Positions 35,511 to 44,666 of a stretch of 64,000 bases of DNA are shown here, in pieces; within the stretch, counting starts at the first letter, position 1, and every line of letters begins with the position of its first letter. The translations under genes and the position numbers were made by a program. Below the pieces are notes generated by a model, which ran no database searches, had not been told where the DNA came from, and saw nothing but the letters and a program-made list of their open reading frames with translations. Source of the stretch: Rhizobium leguminosarum (GTDB lineage Bacteria; Pseudomonadota; Alphaproteobacteria; Rhizobiales; Rhizobiaceae). The stretch covers positions 682,001 through 746,000 of the forward strand of contig NZ_JAGIOR010000002.1 in NCBI RefSeq assembly GCF_017876795.1, read 5' to 3'.

Positions 35511-37196
35511 ATGCGTATCCTGCTCCTCTGCCATGGCTTCAATTCGCTGTCCCAGCGGCTGCATGTGGACCTCAGGAGAGCCGGGCATGACGTGTCGGTC
35601 GAGCTTGATATTCATGACGACCTGACGCGCGAGGCAATCGCGATGTTCGCCCCCGACCTGGTAATTGCGCCCTTTCTCAAGCGGCCGATCCCGGCCGACG
35701 TCTGGCGCAAGACGCTATGTCTGATCGTCCATCCCGGCATCCGGGGCGACAAGGGGCCAAGCGCGCTCGACTGGGCGATCCTGAGCGATGAACCGGTCTG
35801 GGGCGTGACGCTCGTCGAAGCGCGTGAGGATATGGATGCAGGGCCGGTCTGGGCGTGGCGCGAATTTAAGATGCGCCAGGCCCGGAAATCGAGCCTCTAC
35901 CGGCACGAGGTGACCGAGGCCGCGGTCGCCTGCGTGTTCGAGGCGATCGAACGCCTTCAGCGCGGCCGGCGCGCCGGGATGCCGGCCAACTGGGGTAAGG
36001 GACGGCAGCGCCCGGCCTGCCGCAAGGCCGATCGAACCATCGATCCCGCGATGCAGACGGCGGGTGAGGCGCTGCGAATCATTCAGGCCTCGGATGGTGA
36101 TCCCGGCGCGCTGGTCACAATCGCCGGCCAGCCGTTCCTGGCCTTCGATGCGACGGTTGCGGAGGGACTTTCCGGTCCTCCCGGCGCGCTGATCGGCCGC
36201 GCAGGTGGGCGTGTCTGCCTGGCGTTCGCCACGGGCGCGCTCTGGATCGGCCATCTCCGCCGGCCCGAGAAGGGCGCGCTCAAACTGCCAGCGGCGCGAT
36301 TGCTCGAAAGGGAGACTGCCGATCTTCCGGCTCTGGAGGCGCCGGCCAATTGCCTGCTTCGTATCGAGGGCGGTGTCGGCTTCCTCGACTTTCATTTCTA
36401 CAACGGCGCGATGTCGGCAGACGATTGCGACGAGATGCGCAAGGCCGTGGTGGCGGCGAAGACAAGCGGGCTGTCCGTACTCGTGCTGCAGAGCGATGCG
36501 GATTGCTGGTCGAACGGCATCCATCTCGGCGTGATCGAAAGCGCAGCCAGCCCCGCCGACGAATCCTGGTGCAACATCAACGCCATGAACGCTCTGGTGC
36601 TAGAGATCATCGACAGTCCCGATTGCATCGTCATCGCCGGCCTTATCGGCAATGCCGGTGCCGGCGGCGTGTTTCTGTCGCTTGCCGCCGATGAGGTATG
36701 GATGCGGGGCGGCGTTATTCTCAATCCGCACTACAAGGACATGGGCAATCTCTACGGCTCGGAATACTGGACCTATCTGCTGCCGGCGCGAGTCGGGGAA
36801 GATCGCGCGCGTCATGTGACCCAGGCGCGGCTGCCGATGGGGATCGATGAGGCCATGACACTCGGCCTAGTGACGCGCCGTCTGGCGGCCGATGCCGCCG
36901 CCGCCCGCGCCGAGATTTGCGAGTCTACCCTCGCCTTGGCCGCTTCGCCTGTGCTTGCGGAGCGGCTTGCCGAAAAACGCGCCCGTCGCGACCGCGATGA
37001 AGCGGCCAAGCCGCTGGAGGCTTATCGAGCCGAGGAACTGCAGCGCATGCGCCGCAACTTCTACGGCTTCGACCCGAGCTATCACGTGGCGCGGTATAAT
37101 TTCATCCGCAAGACCCCCAAATCGCGCACACCGGTGACTCTTGCCGTCCATCGGGCCAACAAGGAAGGCGTGGACCGCGGGAGGAACATGCGATGA
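35511..37196 (+). CDS. hypX: HypX/HoxX, CO-ligand synthesis under oxic conditions
   Basis: 561 residues, two-domain protein. The N-terminal half (about 1-270) resembles formyl-tetrahydrofolate hydrolase/transferase (GHDVSVELDIHDDL, VHPGIRGDKGPSALDWAI). The C-terminal half resembles enoyl-CoA hydratase (crotonase fold: LIGNAGAGGVFLSLAADEVW). It releases the active-site CO from a formyl group, which matters when oxygen is present. Overlaps hoxA by four bases. Confidence 0.94.
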   Translation: MRILLLCHGFNSLSQRLHVDLRRAGHDVSVELDIHDDLTREAIAMFAPDLVIAPFLKRPIPADVWRKTLCLIVHPGIRGDKGPSALDWAILSDEPVWGVTLVEAREDMDAGPVWAWREFKMRQARKSSLYRHEVTEAAVACVFEAIERLQRGRRAGMPANWGKGRQRPACRKADRTIDPAMQTAGEALRIIQASDGDPGALVTIAGQPFLAFDATVAEGLSGPPGALIGRAGGRVCLAFATGALWIGHLRRPEKGALKLPAARLLERETADLPALEAPANCLLRIEGGVGFLDFHFYNGAMSADDCDEMRKAVVAAKTSGLSVLVLQSDADCWSNGIHLGVIESAASPADESWCNINAMNALVLEIIDSPDCIVIAGLIGNAGAGGVFLSLAADEVWMRGGVILNPHYKDMGNLYGSEYWTYLLPARVGEDRARHVTQARLPMGIDEAMTLGLVTRRLAADAAAARAEICESTLALAASPVLAERLAEKRARRDRDEAAKPLEAYRAEELQRMRRNFYGFDPSYHVARYNFIRKTPKSRTPVTLAVHRANKEGVDRGRNMR

Positions 37197-38647
37197 CAAA
37201 CCCGCATGCCACCGTTCTCGTCGTCGACGACGAGGTGCGCTCCATCGAGGCGATCCAGCGGGTGCTGTCCGACGAATTCGAGGTCATTGGCGCCCGCAAT
37301 GCCCGGGAGGCTGAGGAAGTGCTCAAAGGCGAACTGGTGCAGGTGATCCTCTGCGACCAGCGCATGCCCGGCGAATCCGGGGTCGAATTCCTCAAGCGGG
37401 TGCGGGAACTCTGGCCCGATACGATCCGCATCATCATCTCTGGCTATACCGATTCCACCGACATTATCGAAGGCGTCAACAATGCCGGCATCTTCCAATA
37501 CATTACCAAGCCCTGGAGCCCGGACAAGCTGATCGACTGCGTGCGGGAAAGCGCCAATCTCTGGCGGTTGCAGCATGAAGCGGCCGGCGTTCGGGTTGAG
37601 ATGAAGCCGGTCAGTGAGGCGCAGCAGAAGGTTATCAGCGACCGGCGGCGCAACCAGGGACAATCCTTCGGCTTCGACCGGATCATCCATCGGAGCGACA
37701 GCCCGCTCATCGGCGCGATCACACTCGCTAAGCGCGCTGCGCGCTACGACGTCTCGGTGCTGATCACCGGCGCATCGGGCACCGGCAAGGAACTCTTGGC
37801 GCGCGCCATCCACCAGGAATCCGCTCGCGCCGAAAAGCCGTTCGTCGTCGAGAACTGCGGCGCCCTGCCGGACGATCTGCTCGAAAGCGAGCTCTTCGGC
37901 TGCAAGAAGGGTGCCTATACCGGCGCCTATCAGGATCGCATAGGCCTCTTCGAACTTGCCGATAGCGGCACGATCTTCCTCGACGAGATCGGCGAGACTT
38001 CGCCTGCCTTCCAGGTCAAGCTGCTGCGCGTGCTGCAGGAAGGCGAGATCCGCCCGCTCGGCGCCCAGCGGCCGCGCAAGGTCAATGTCAGGGTCATCTC
38101 CGCGACCAACCGCGATCTGCTCGCCGAGGTCGCGGCCGGCCGTTTCCGCCGCGACCTCTATTACCGGCTGGCGGCCTTCCCGATCCACATGCCGGCGCTC
38201 CGGGACCGGATCGGGGACATCCCCGCCATCGCCGCGCGCATGCTCACCCATATCAACCAGTCCTTCAATCGCCAGGTGTCGGGTTTCCACCCCCGTACGC
38301 TCGATCTGATGATCGCCTATGGCTGGCCGGGCAATGTGCGGGAACTGCACAACGAGATCCAACGGATGACGGTGCTGTCCGATGGCAACGCGCCGCTTGT
38401 CCCGGATCTCCTGTCACCGGCTATCCGCAATGGCGAACCGCCCATACCGGATGCCGGCACCTCCGGCCCGCGCCAGCTCAAGGATATCGTTGCGGCGATC
38501 GAGAAGGCAGCGATCGAGACCAGCCTTGCCCGCCACGGCGGCAATATCAGCCGCACCGCCGACGAATTGGGCTTGTCGCGGGTGGGATTACGCAGCAAGA
38601 TCGAGCGCTACGACCTGCGGCGCTATGGTGATGACGAAACTGACTGA
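37193..38647 (+). CDS. hoxA: HoxA/HupR, sigma-54-dependent response regulator
   Basis: 484 residues in three domains. Receiver (1-120) with phospho-acceptor Asp55 in LCDQRMPG and VVDDE upstream; AAA+ domain with Walker [14 protein letters not shown], the sigma-54 loop GAYTGA (Tyr in place of the usual Phe) and Walker [11 protein letters not shown]-terminal helix-turn-helix ([17 protein letters not shown]). It should activate the sigma-54-type hupS and perhaps hupG promoters. In Rhizobium leguminosarum hoxA is reported degenerate; here it is intact. Confidence 0.94.
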   Translation: MTNPHATVLVVDDEVRSIEAIQRVLSDEFEVIGARNAREAEEVLKGELVQVILCDQRMPGESGVEFLKRVRELWPDTIRIIISGYTDSTDIIEGVNNAGIFQYITKPWSPDKLIDCVRESANLWRLQHEAAGVRVEMKPVSEAQQKVISDRRRNQGQSFGFDRIIHRSDSPLIGAITLAKRAARYDVSVLITGASGTGKELLARAIHQESARAEKPFVVENCGALPDDLLESELFGCKKGAYTGAYQDRIGLFELADSGTIFLDEIGETSPAFQVKLLRVLQEGEIRPLGAQRPRKVNVRVISATNRDLLAEVAAGRFRRDLYYRLAAFPIHMPALRDRIGDIPAIAARMLTHINQSFNRQVSGFHPRTLDLMIAYGWPGNVRELHNEIQRMTVLSDGNAPLVPDLLSPAIRNGEPPIPDAGTSGPRQLKDIVAAIEKAAIETSLARHGGNISRTADELGLSRVGLRSKIERYDLRRYGDDETD

Positions 38648-40001
38648 AACGGCGGATCGCCCTGCCGGCGAAGATCTGATCAGCAAGGTATCGCTGCCGA
38701 GCGTGTTTGCGCTTGATGGCTCGAGCGAAGCCATGTGGGTGGATGTCATCCATCGCATGGACGAGGTCTATTCGGAACTCTTGCGCAACGAGACCGACCT
38801 TGAGCGCAAGAATGCCGAACTCGAGGAGGCGCAGACCTTCATTTCGAGTGTCGTCGCCTCCGTCTCCGATATTTTGATCGCCTGCGGCAGCGATGGCGTG
38901 ATCAAGAAGGTCAACCCGGCATTTCTGACGCTGGTAGGCATGGAGGAAGCAGCCGTCATCGGCACAAGGATCTTCGACTATGTGATCGAACCGGACCGCA
39001 AAGAAGCCGAGCGGTTGATGAATGCCGGCCAGCAGGGCAAGGTGTTCGAGGGCGATCTGCACTTCCGCTCCGCGGCGGGGCATGCGGAATGTCTTGCGAT
39101 GCGTTGCGCCGCGCTGTTCGATGGCCGCCGCCGACGATTTGGGGCGGTCCTGACGGGACGGCCGATCAGCGAATTGCGTCAGGCCTATCAGGCGCTGCAC
39201 CAGGCACATCTCGAATTGCAGCAGGCGCAGCGGAAACTGATCGAGCAGGAGAAAATGGCGAGCCTCGGCCGGCTCGTTGCCGGAGTCGCGCACGAGCTCA
39301 ACAATCCCATCAGCTTCGTTTATGCCAATATCTATACGCTCGACCGCTACCGCAAGAGCCTCGTCGCCTATCTCAATGCCGTGCATCAGGGTGCCGGTCC
39401 TGACGAGGTCGAGGCGTTGCGCCGCAGTCTCAAGATCGACGCCATCCTGGCTGACATCAATCCGCTGCTCAAGGGCACGATCGAGGGCGCCGACCGGATC
39501 AGCGACATCGTCAAGAATCTCAGGCGCCTCTCGTTCAGCAAGACCGGCGAGCGGCAGCCCGTCGACCTCGACCGCCTGCTGCGCAACTCCGCCCACCTTG
39601 CCATGCGCGCCAAGAATTCGCGCGCCGACGTCGCGATCGACAGCGAGCCCGGCCTCATGATCGACGCCCACGAGGGCCAGATGCACCAGGTCGTTGTCAA
39701 CCTGATCGACAATGCTCTTGACGCAGTCGCGAACCGGGATAATCCGCGGGTCTGGCTCGCCGCCCGCCGCCGCAACGGCATGATCGAGATCGTCATCCGT
39801 GACAACGGACGCGGCATCAAGGAGGATGATCTCGGCAACATTTTTGAACCGTTCTTCACCACCAAGACGGTTGGCGAGGGGACCGGCCTTGGCCTGTGGA
39901 TCAGCTTTTCGATCGTCCAAGACTATGGCGGGACAATCAACGTCTGCAATGGCGAAACTGGTGGCGCCGAGTTCCGCATCCTGCTGTCAGTCGATGGTTG
40001 A
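38631..40001 (+). CDS. hupT: HupT/HoxJ sensor histidine kinase
   Basis: 456 residues from the ATG at 38631 (ATG at 38625 also possible), overlapping the end of hoxA. A PAS-like region (about 75-190, ILIACGSDGVIKKVNPAFL) precedes the dimerisation domain with the phosphorylated His221 (VAGVAHELNNPISF). ATPase motifs follow: VNLIDNALDAV (N box), IRDNGRGI and GEGTGLGLWIS (G boxes). No membrane segments, so it is cytoplasmic and expected to receive the H2 signal from HupUV and to control HoxA. It looks intact although hupV is broken. Confidence 0.92.
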   Translation: MTKLTETADRPAGEDLISKVSLPSVFALDGSSEAMWVDVIHRMDEVYSELLRNETDLERKNAELEEAQTFISSVVASVSDILIACGSDGVIKKVNPAFLTLVGMEEAAVIGTRIFDYVIEPDRKEAERLMNAGQQGKVFEGDLHFRSAAGHAECLAMRCAALFDGRRRRFGAVLTGRPISELRQAYQALHQAHLELQQAQRKLIEQEKMASLGRLVAGVAHELNNPISFVYANIYTLDRYRKSLVAYLNAVHQGAGPDEVEALRRSLKIDAILADINPLLKGTIEGADRISDIVKNLRRLSFSKTGERQPVDLDRLLRNSAHLAMRAKNSRADVAIDSEPGLMIDAHEGQMHQVVVNLIDNALDAVANRDNPRVWLAARRRNGMIEIVIRDNGRGIKEDDLGNIFEPFFTTKTVGEGTGLGLWISFSIVQDYGGTINVCNGETGGAEFRILLSVDG

Positions 40002-40292
40002 TCCTCATTTCGGCCGAATTAACAGCGTCCTCCTGCGAGCAGCATCACCATCGGGCAAGCACGAACCCACTATATTGCATACGGCCAAAAGCCAGAAGGG
40101 GCAGCGACCTGCGGTAGATCATAAGCCTGCTGATCTGCCCAGCTTAGACACCCTTTCCTTAGAGCGGTTCATCGCTTATCGGAATCGGCAGGGATTGAAC
40201 GAAGCCGCTTTCGCGGCATTTGGAGGATCTGATTGCATGAAGTGCTCTTGATTTGAAGGAATGGGCTGTTTTGCCCAACCTTCAAACAGGAG
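40002..40292. other. Gene-free stretch after hupT
   Basis: I see no coding signal. Part of it (40155-40230) is AT-richer and may be remnant DNA from the mobile elements that follow. No terminator with a clear T-run was found directly after hupT. Confidence 0.4.
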
Positions 40293-40507
40293 ATGACGAT
40301 GACGGAGATGAGCCCTCTACGCCGGCGGATGATCGAGGACATGACGATCCGCAACCTTTCGCCTGCGACGCAACGATCTTATTTGCATGCGGTGGCGAAG
40401 TTCTCGCGCTATTTCGGGCGATCGCCAGACCGTCTCGGACTGGAAGACGTGCGTGCGTTTCAGGTGCATCTGGTGTCGTCGGGACTATCGTGGCCGGCAT
40501 TGAACGG
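40293..40507 (+). pseudogene. Tyrosine recombinase/integrase, N-terminal fragment
   Basis: MTMTEMSPLRRRMIEDMTIR, then NLSPATQRSYLHAVAKFSRY and LEDVRAFQVHLV form the SAM-like DNA-binding N-terminal domain of a phage-type integrase (XerC/D-like, often carried by rhizobial IS clusters). It is truncated at 40508 by an IS5-family element, so the catalytic domain with the Arg-His-Arg-Tyr residues is missing. Confidence 0.75.
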
Positions 40508-41457
40508 CGTTGGTGCGGGGATCAGCAAGTGAGCGGAATTTGGTCTTTGATGGGCCCGCTTATTTGGTTGCTCCCTTCGAGGCTTGGCAACGAACGGATT
40601 GCGGGCGTCCGCAGGCGAGCATTCGGTTCAAAATGGTGACGCCGATCGCAGCCTCTGTCTGCTGCGCATGGAATGACCGAGCGCGCAAACGCGACCCAAT
40701 GACGCCTTTGTATCGACCCATCGCGGTTTCAACCAAAGCCCGTTTGCCATAGCCGGCACCGTCCTGCCATTTCAACCGGCCATCGATCTGGATGGATGCA
40801 ATGTGATCGTCTCTCTGGCAGGACGCCTGGGCGTTGGCTCGTTCCACTGCATTCGAGCGTGGTGGAATAACGACCTTCGCGCCTGCGCTATGACCCAGAA
40901 TTGCGTCATAGCTTGGCTCGCCATCATAGGCGCCATCGGCAGTGAACTGGTCGATCTCATCGTCGATCTGATCCAGCAATAGGTCCAGCTGCGAGCCATC
41001 GCCGGTTTCCTGATCTGTCAGACTATGGGCAATGATCTCGCCACTGTCGGCGTCAACCGCCAAGTGCAGTTTTCTCCAGCCACGCCGGGACTTCGCTCCA
41101 TGCTTTTCTTCCAGCCATTGGCCGGCGCCATAGATCTTGAGCCCGGTACTGTCGACCAGGACGTGAATGGGTCCGTTCGCCACAGGCTGCCGGTCGTTGC
41201 TTCTGGCCGATGGCTTCCAGGTTCTGGCCCGTCGGCTCAGCGTGGTGTGATCGGGCACGGCCAGATCCAATGTCATCATATCAAGCACCGAACTCAAAAG
41301 CCCTTCGCTTTGGCGCAAACGCAGCCCAAAGACCATGCCCAGCATCAGCGTAGTTTCGATCGCCAGATCCGAATAGAGAGGCTGGCCACCACGCGTCTTG
41401 CGAGGTGGAGCCGCCCAGCCCGCCAGCGCGTCCGGCGTTATCCAAAGGGTTAAACTG
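40508..41457 (-). mobile_element. IS5-family element, truncated by a second IS5 element
   Basis: The outer end is GGCGTTGGTGCGGGGATCAG at 40508, closely matching the ends of the 14126 and 41458 elements. The opposite end is missing because the related element at 41458-42576 begins inside it. The transposase gene has lost its first 30 or so codons. Confidence 0.75.
40560..41457 (-). pseudogene. IS5-family transposase lacking its N-terminus
   Basis: Reads from SLTLWITPDALAGWAAPPRK to the C-terminus (RCQASKGATK) and keeps the catalytic motifs LVDSTGLKIYGAGQW and FTADGAYDGEPSYD. It is a diverged paralogue of the 329-residue protein encoded at 14179 and 41511. The start region was replaced by the junction with the next element, so a functional protein is unlikely. 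Confidence 0.82.
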
Positions 41458-42576
41458 GGCATTGGTGCGGGGATAAGCAAATGTGCAGATGTCGGTCTTT
41501 GACGGGCCGATTATTTGGCTGCTCCCGTCGATGCTTGGCAACGAACGGATTTCGGGCGTCCGCAAGTCAGCATACGGTTCAAAATGGCGACGCCGATCGC
41601 AGCTTCAGTCTGCTGCGCACGGAATGAACGAGCACGGAGCCGCGGACCGATGACGCCCTTGTATCGACCCATCGCGGTTTCAACCAAAGCTCGTTTGCCA
41701 TAGCCGGTAGATGCCTGCCATTTCAGCCGGCCATCTATCTGCATGGAGGCTATGTGGTCGTCTCTCTGGCAGGATGCTTGGGCGTTGGGCCGTTCAACCG
41801 CATTCGAGCGCGGTGGAATGACGACCCTTGCGCCTGTGCTATGACGCAGGACAGCGTTATAGGTTGGATAGCCATCATAAGCTCCATCGGCAGTAAACTG
41901 GCCGATCTCATCGTCGATCTGATCCAGCAACGGCTCCAGCTGCGAGGCATCGCTGGTTTCCTTCTCAGTCAGACTATGTGCAATGATCTCGCCACTGTCG
42001 GCATCAACCGCCAGGTGCAGTTTTCGCCAGCCACGCCGGGACTTTGCCCCATGCTTTTCTTCCAGCCATTGGCCGGCGCCATAGACCTTCAACCCGGTGC
42101 TATCGACCAGCACGTGAAGCGGCGCATTTGGCGCTGCCCTTTGCTCGACAGTTGGCACCCAGGTTCTCGCCCGCCGACTGAGTGTCGTATGATCGGGCAC
42201 AGGCAGATCCAATCCCATCAGCGCAAGCACCGAACTCAGAAGCCCTTCGCTTTGTCGCAAACGCAATCCGAATACCATGCCCAGCATCAGCGTGGATTCA
42301 ATCGCCAGATCAGAATAGAGCGGCTGGCCACCACGCGTCTTGCGACGCGGGGCGGCCCAACCGACAAGAGCTTCCGGCGTCACCCAAAGGGTCAAACTGC
42401 CACGGCGGCGAAGACCGGCCTCATACTCCGCCCAGTTCGTCACTTTGAACTTCAACTTACCGATGTGATGGCGGCGGGCGGCGTTATGTTTGTGCGGCAT
42501 ACGGGATCAAGCAACCTATTTTCAATCCCGACCACATAGACGCAAACCGTTGAAAATTGTTCCTTGCACCAATGCT
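41458..42576 (-). mobile_element. IS5-family insertion sequence, direct-repeat copy 2
   Basis: Same 1119 bases and same orientation as 14126-15244 (offset 27,332). Ends are built on GCATTGGTGC. It interrupts the older IS5 element on its low side and a beta-propeller-like gene on its high side. Confidence 0.87.
41511..42500 (-). CDS. IS5-family transposase (copy 2)
   Basis: 329 residues, identical in sequence to the transposase at 14179-15168, with all DDE motifs intact (LVDSTGLKVYGAGQW, FTADGAYDGYPTYN, RALVETAMGRYKGVIG). The identity means recent transposition, or gene conversion between the two copies. Confidence 0.92.
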   Translation of the reverse strand: MPHKHNAARRHHIGKLKFKVTNWAEYEAGLRRRGSLTLWVTPEALVGWAAPRRKTRGGQPLYSDLAIESTLMLGMVFGLRLRQSEGLLSSVLALMGLDLPVPDHTTLSRRARTWVPTVEQRAAPNAPLHVLVDSTGLKVYGAGQWLEEKHGAKSRRGWRKLHLAVDADSGEIIAHSLTEKETSDASQLEPLLDQIDDEIGQFTADGAYDGYPTYNAVLRHSTGARVVIPPRSNAVERPNAQASCQRDDHIASMQIDGRLKWQASTGYGKRALVETAMGRYKGVIGPRLRARSFRAQQTEAAIGVAILNRMLTCGRPKSVRCQASTGAAK

Positions 42577-42858
42577 ATTTTCCGGCAAAGGCAGGATTTC
42601 GGGGTCGGCCTGCGAGCGTTCGGCGTCGACGGCGAGCACGCGTCCGTTGTTCTGGTCGAGAATATAGATGGTGCCGTCGTCGCCGACGGTGATCGCCGCC
42701 GGACCGGATGCCTCGACTTCTTCACTGGCGGAAATAATGCCGACCGAGCGGCCGCCATCGCCGCTGCGAAGCTCGATCATCACAGTGTCTTTGGCAAAAA
42801 CCGGCGAAGCGACTGCAAGTGCCGCGGCAATCAGAATATGCGACCCAAAACTACGCAT
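42577..42858 (-). pseudogene. Secreted NHL/beta-propeller-like protein, N-terminal fragment
   Basis: 94 codons from the ATG at 42858. A signal peptide (MRSFGSHILIAAALAVASPVFA) is followed by ASGPAAITVGDDGTIYILDQ and NNGRVLAVDA, one blade of an NHL-type propeller. The gene is cut at 42576 by the IS5 element, and the rest is not in the window. It is divergent from the caspase/serpin cluster and may once have belonged to the same ancestral locus, but nothing proves it. Confidence 0.6.
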
Positions 42859-42871
42859 GTCCTCGACCCCC

Positions 42872-42983
42872 GAACAGGATGATTTCAAGCCGGGTCGGCC
42901 AAAAAATCTGACCCTGTTCTCAATTAAAGGTTCAGAACCTGATACCGTCGGAAAACCGCTCACACTTGTCGGCATCATGCTCT
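42872..42983. repeat. RIME1-like element, copy 2
   Basis: Two-palindrome element like that at 1577-1688: GAACAGGATGATTTCAAGCC through CCCTGTTC, then a degenerate second palindrome ending CGGCATCATGCTCT. The second palindrome's left arm has decayed (TTCAGAACCTGATACC). Confidence 0.7.
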
Positions 42984-43111
42984 GTGACCGTCAAGTCTTG
43001 GAAATGGTAAGATAGATGCGCCTCGTCAGCAAGCCGTTGCTTTCCAAACGATTTGGAGATCGGCGCCGGCGATAGTACAAGATCATCGTCTCGAAGTTTT
43101 GCGGGCAGGGA

Positions 43112-43708
43112 ATGCTTATGCTGGAATGGAACGGTGACGAACTGGCGCTCGACATAAGCTTGCTGGAGCAGGTTCGCGCCGCCCGGATAGGTTTCTCCGA
43201 TCGCGTCTGTGCGGCCTCCGCCAGCACCGACGACAAGCATCTGGCGCAGCTGCGCTCCGAGCCGACCTATCTGATGGCCGAGTTCCTCTATTCGATGAAG
43301 GTGTTCGGCATCAACACTGCTGAGGATATCGAGCGCTTCGCCGATCTGCACAATGATTACGTGGTGTCGCTGACCCGCGATCCGGCCAAGCTGCAGCGCC
43401 TCGGGCTGTCGCAGGATCGGGCGCTCGCCTCGATGTTCACCGCCGACACCAAGCCGCGGCTGATCCAGAACTGGGCGGATAAATCAGGCGCAATCGACCA
43501 GTCCAATCTCGCCCGTTTCCTGGTGGCGGTGATGTCGAGCGAGACCTGCCGCAAGACGCTGATCGATTTCGAGACGGCCGGCTTCATGCAGCGCAAGCGC
43601 TCGCCCTATGGCACCATGGTCGTCTGGTCCACAGGACAGATCGAGGAGATCTTCGGCGAAATGCTGCGCGATCTCCGCCTCGGCCTGCAGCAATTGAAGA
43701 TCCTCTGA
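43112..43708 (+). CDS. Unknown protein, 198 residues
   Basis: I do not recognise this protein. It starts at an ATG after a GGGCAGGGA ribosome site (second ATG at 43118). It is mostly helical, without signal peptide or membrane segments. The C-terminal part (LARFLVAVMSSETCRKTLID, then FETAGFMQRKRSPYGTMVVW) looks like a winged helix with its beta wing, so a DNA-binding role is possible. It lies on the same strand as the caspase/serpin cluster, about 1 kb upstream, and may regulate it; that is inference only. Confidence 0.6.
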   Translation: MLMLEWNGDELALDISLLEQVRAARIGFSDRVCAASASTDDKHLAQLRSEPTYLMAEFLYSMKVFGINTAEDIERFADLHNDYVVSLTRDPAKLQRLGLSQDRALASMFTADTKPRLIQNWADKSGAIDQSNLARFLVAVMSSETCRKTLIDFETAGFMQRKRSPYGTMVVWSTGQIEEIFGEMLRDLRLGLQQLKIL

Positions 43709-43845
43709 GCCGATGCGCTCGCTGCCAGTCGATTTCAACCCTCCCAATCGATTGGCACTGAGCGCCGTTGCCATCTTTCCGGCCCCTGCCTATTGTCGGG
43801 AAGCTTGTCGCGCGCAGTGGCGCCCATAAGACGGATGTGACGACG

Positions 43846-44223
43846 ATGACAAAATCCCGGCTCATAACCCTGTCGATCGGCCTCCTGCTGGCGCTGCAGA
43901 TGCCTGAACTCGCCCATGCCGGCCCGGCCGAGGATGCGCTGGCGGCGCGCAACCCCTCGCTTGCCGCACTGCGCCACCACGACGAAAAGGCCTTTGCCGC
44001 AGCGACTTCGATCATCGCCGAACACGAACGCGCCAAGGGACTGACACCCGGCACGGACAAGCTGCCGGATACGACCTCGCCCGGCCGCGACATGGGCTCG
44101 GGCCTCGGCAAGGAATTGACAGTCGACAATCCGGATATTCTCTGGCTCTACAATTCCTCGCCCGAAGGCATGAGCGACCTGATCTCAATTTTGAAATCAG
44201 CCGGGCAGAAACCCAAGAATTAG
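43846..44223 (+). CDS. Small secreted protein, unknown function
   Basis: 125 residues from the ATG at 43846. A clear signal peptide (SIGLLLALQMPELAHA) is followed by a hydrophilic mature part of about 97 residues rich in Ala, Asp and Pro (DKLPDTTSPGRDMGSGLGKE). No cysteines. Its stop codon (TAG 44221-44223) is provided by the first bases of the MITE-like element at 44220, so the original C-terminus may have been longer. Just upstream of the caspase/serpin cluster and in the same direction. Confidence 0.6.
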   Translation: MTKSRLITLSIGLLLALQMPELAHAGPAEDALAARNPSLAALRHHDEKAFAAATSIIAEHERAKGLTPGTDKLPDTTSPGRDMGSGLGKELTVDNPDILWLYNSSPEGMSDLISILKSAGQKPKN

Positions 44224-44455
44224 AACCTTTCCTGGTCAGCTTGAAGCATTCTGCCGGAGTAGGTTTTCGTCAGGGCAGAGGCGATCGGCGATGGGCATAC
44301 CCCTTGGTACGTCCGAGCCGATCGCCTCTGATCCTGGCGGAAAGATGCCCGGCCGGCTTGGCCGTAGAGCTGGGCTACGACGCGCGCCAGCCGGTCGATG
44401 ATCCGACTCCGTTTGAGCCAACAGAATGATTCAATCTGACCAGGAAAGGTTCTAA
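44220..44455. mobile_element. 236-bp MITE-like element with long terminal inverted repeats
   Basis: TTAGAACCTTTCCTGGTCAG at 44220 is exactly complemented at 44436-44455, and the match extends to about 34 bases with two or three mismatches (through CATTCTG). Inside is a second inverted pair, AGAGGCGATCGGC (44277-44289) and its complement (44317-44329). It codes for nothing plausible. The size and end structure fit a non-autonomous miniature element. Confidence 0.65.
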
Positions 44456-44666
44456 GCACAGATCCGAAGTCAAAAAGACGACATCGGACGGCGGATATTG
44501 CCGATCCAGAGTCTTGCTTACGGCTTTTTCGGGACGGTTTCTTTCCGGTTCCAAATAATTTGTAACCCTCCCTCAAGCAAGACAGGCAAAGCCATCCCAA
44601 TTTCGTCGGTCAGTGCTATTCTCAACTTCAACACAGTGTGAGATTGTTCGAAGAGGAGGTTTTTCC
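44456..44666. promoter_or_regulatory. Leader region of the caspase/serpin cluster
   Basis: No gene. It ends with a strong AAGAGGAGGT ribosome site at 44651-44660 before the first cluster gene. The AT-rich stretch AAATAATTTGTAACC around 44560 is a plausible promoter zone, but no consensus box is convincing. Confidence 0.35.

Noticed and set aside
40229..40507. Integrative element attachment site next to the integrase fragment
   Set aside because: No tRNA gene or direct repeat of att type is visible, and the integrase is only a fragment of a kind also carried by IS clusters.
14120..42582. Target-site duplication flanking the putative composite transposon
   Set aside because: Bases left of copy 1 (TGGGC) and right of copy 2 (ATTTT) do not match, so a composite transposition event is not directly supported.
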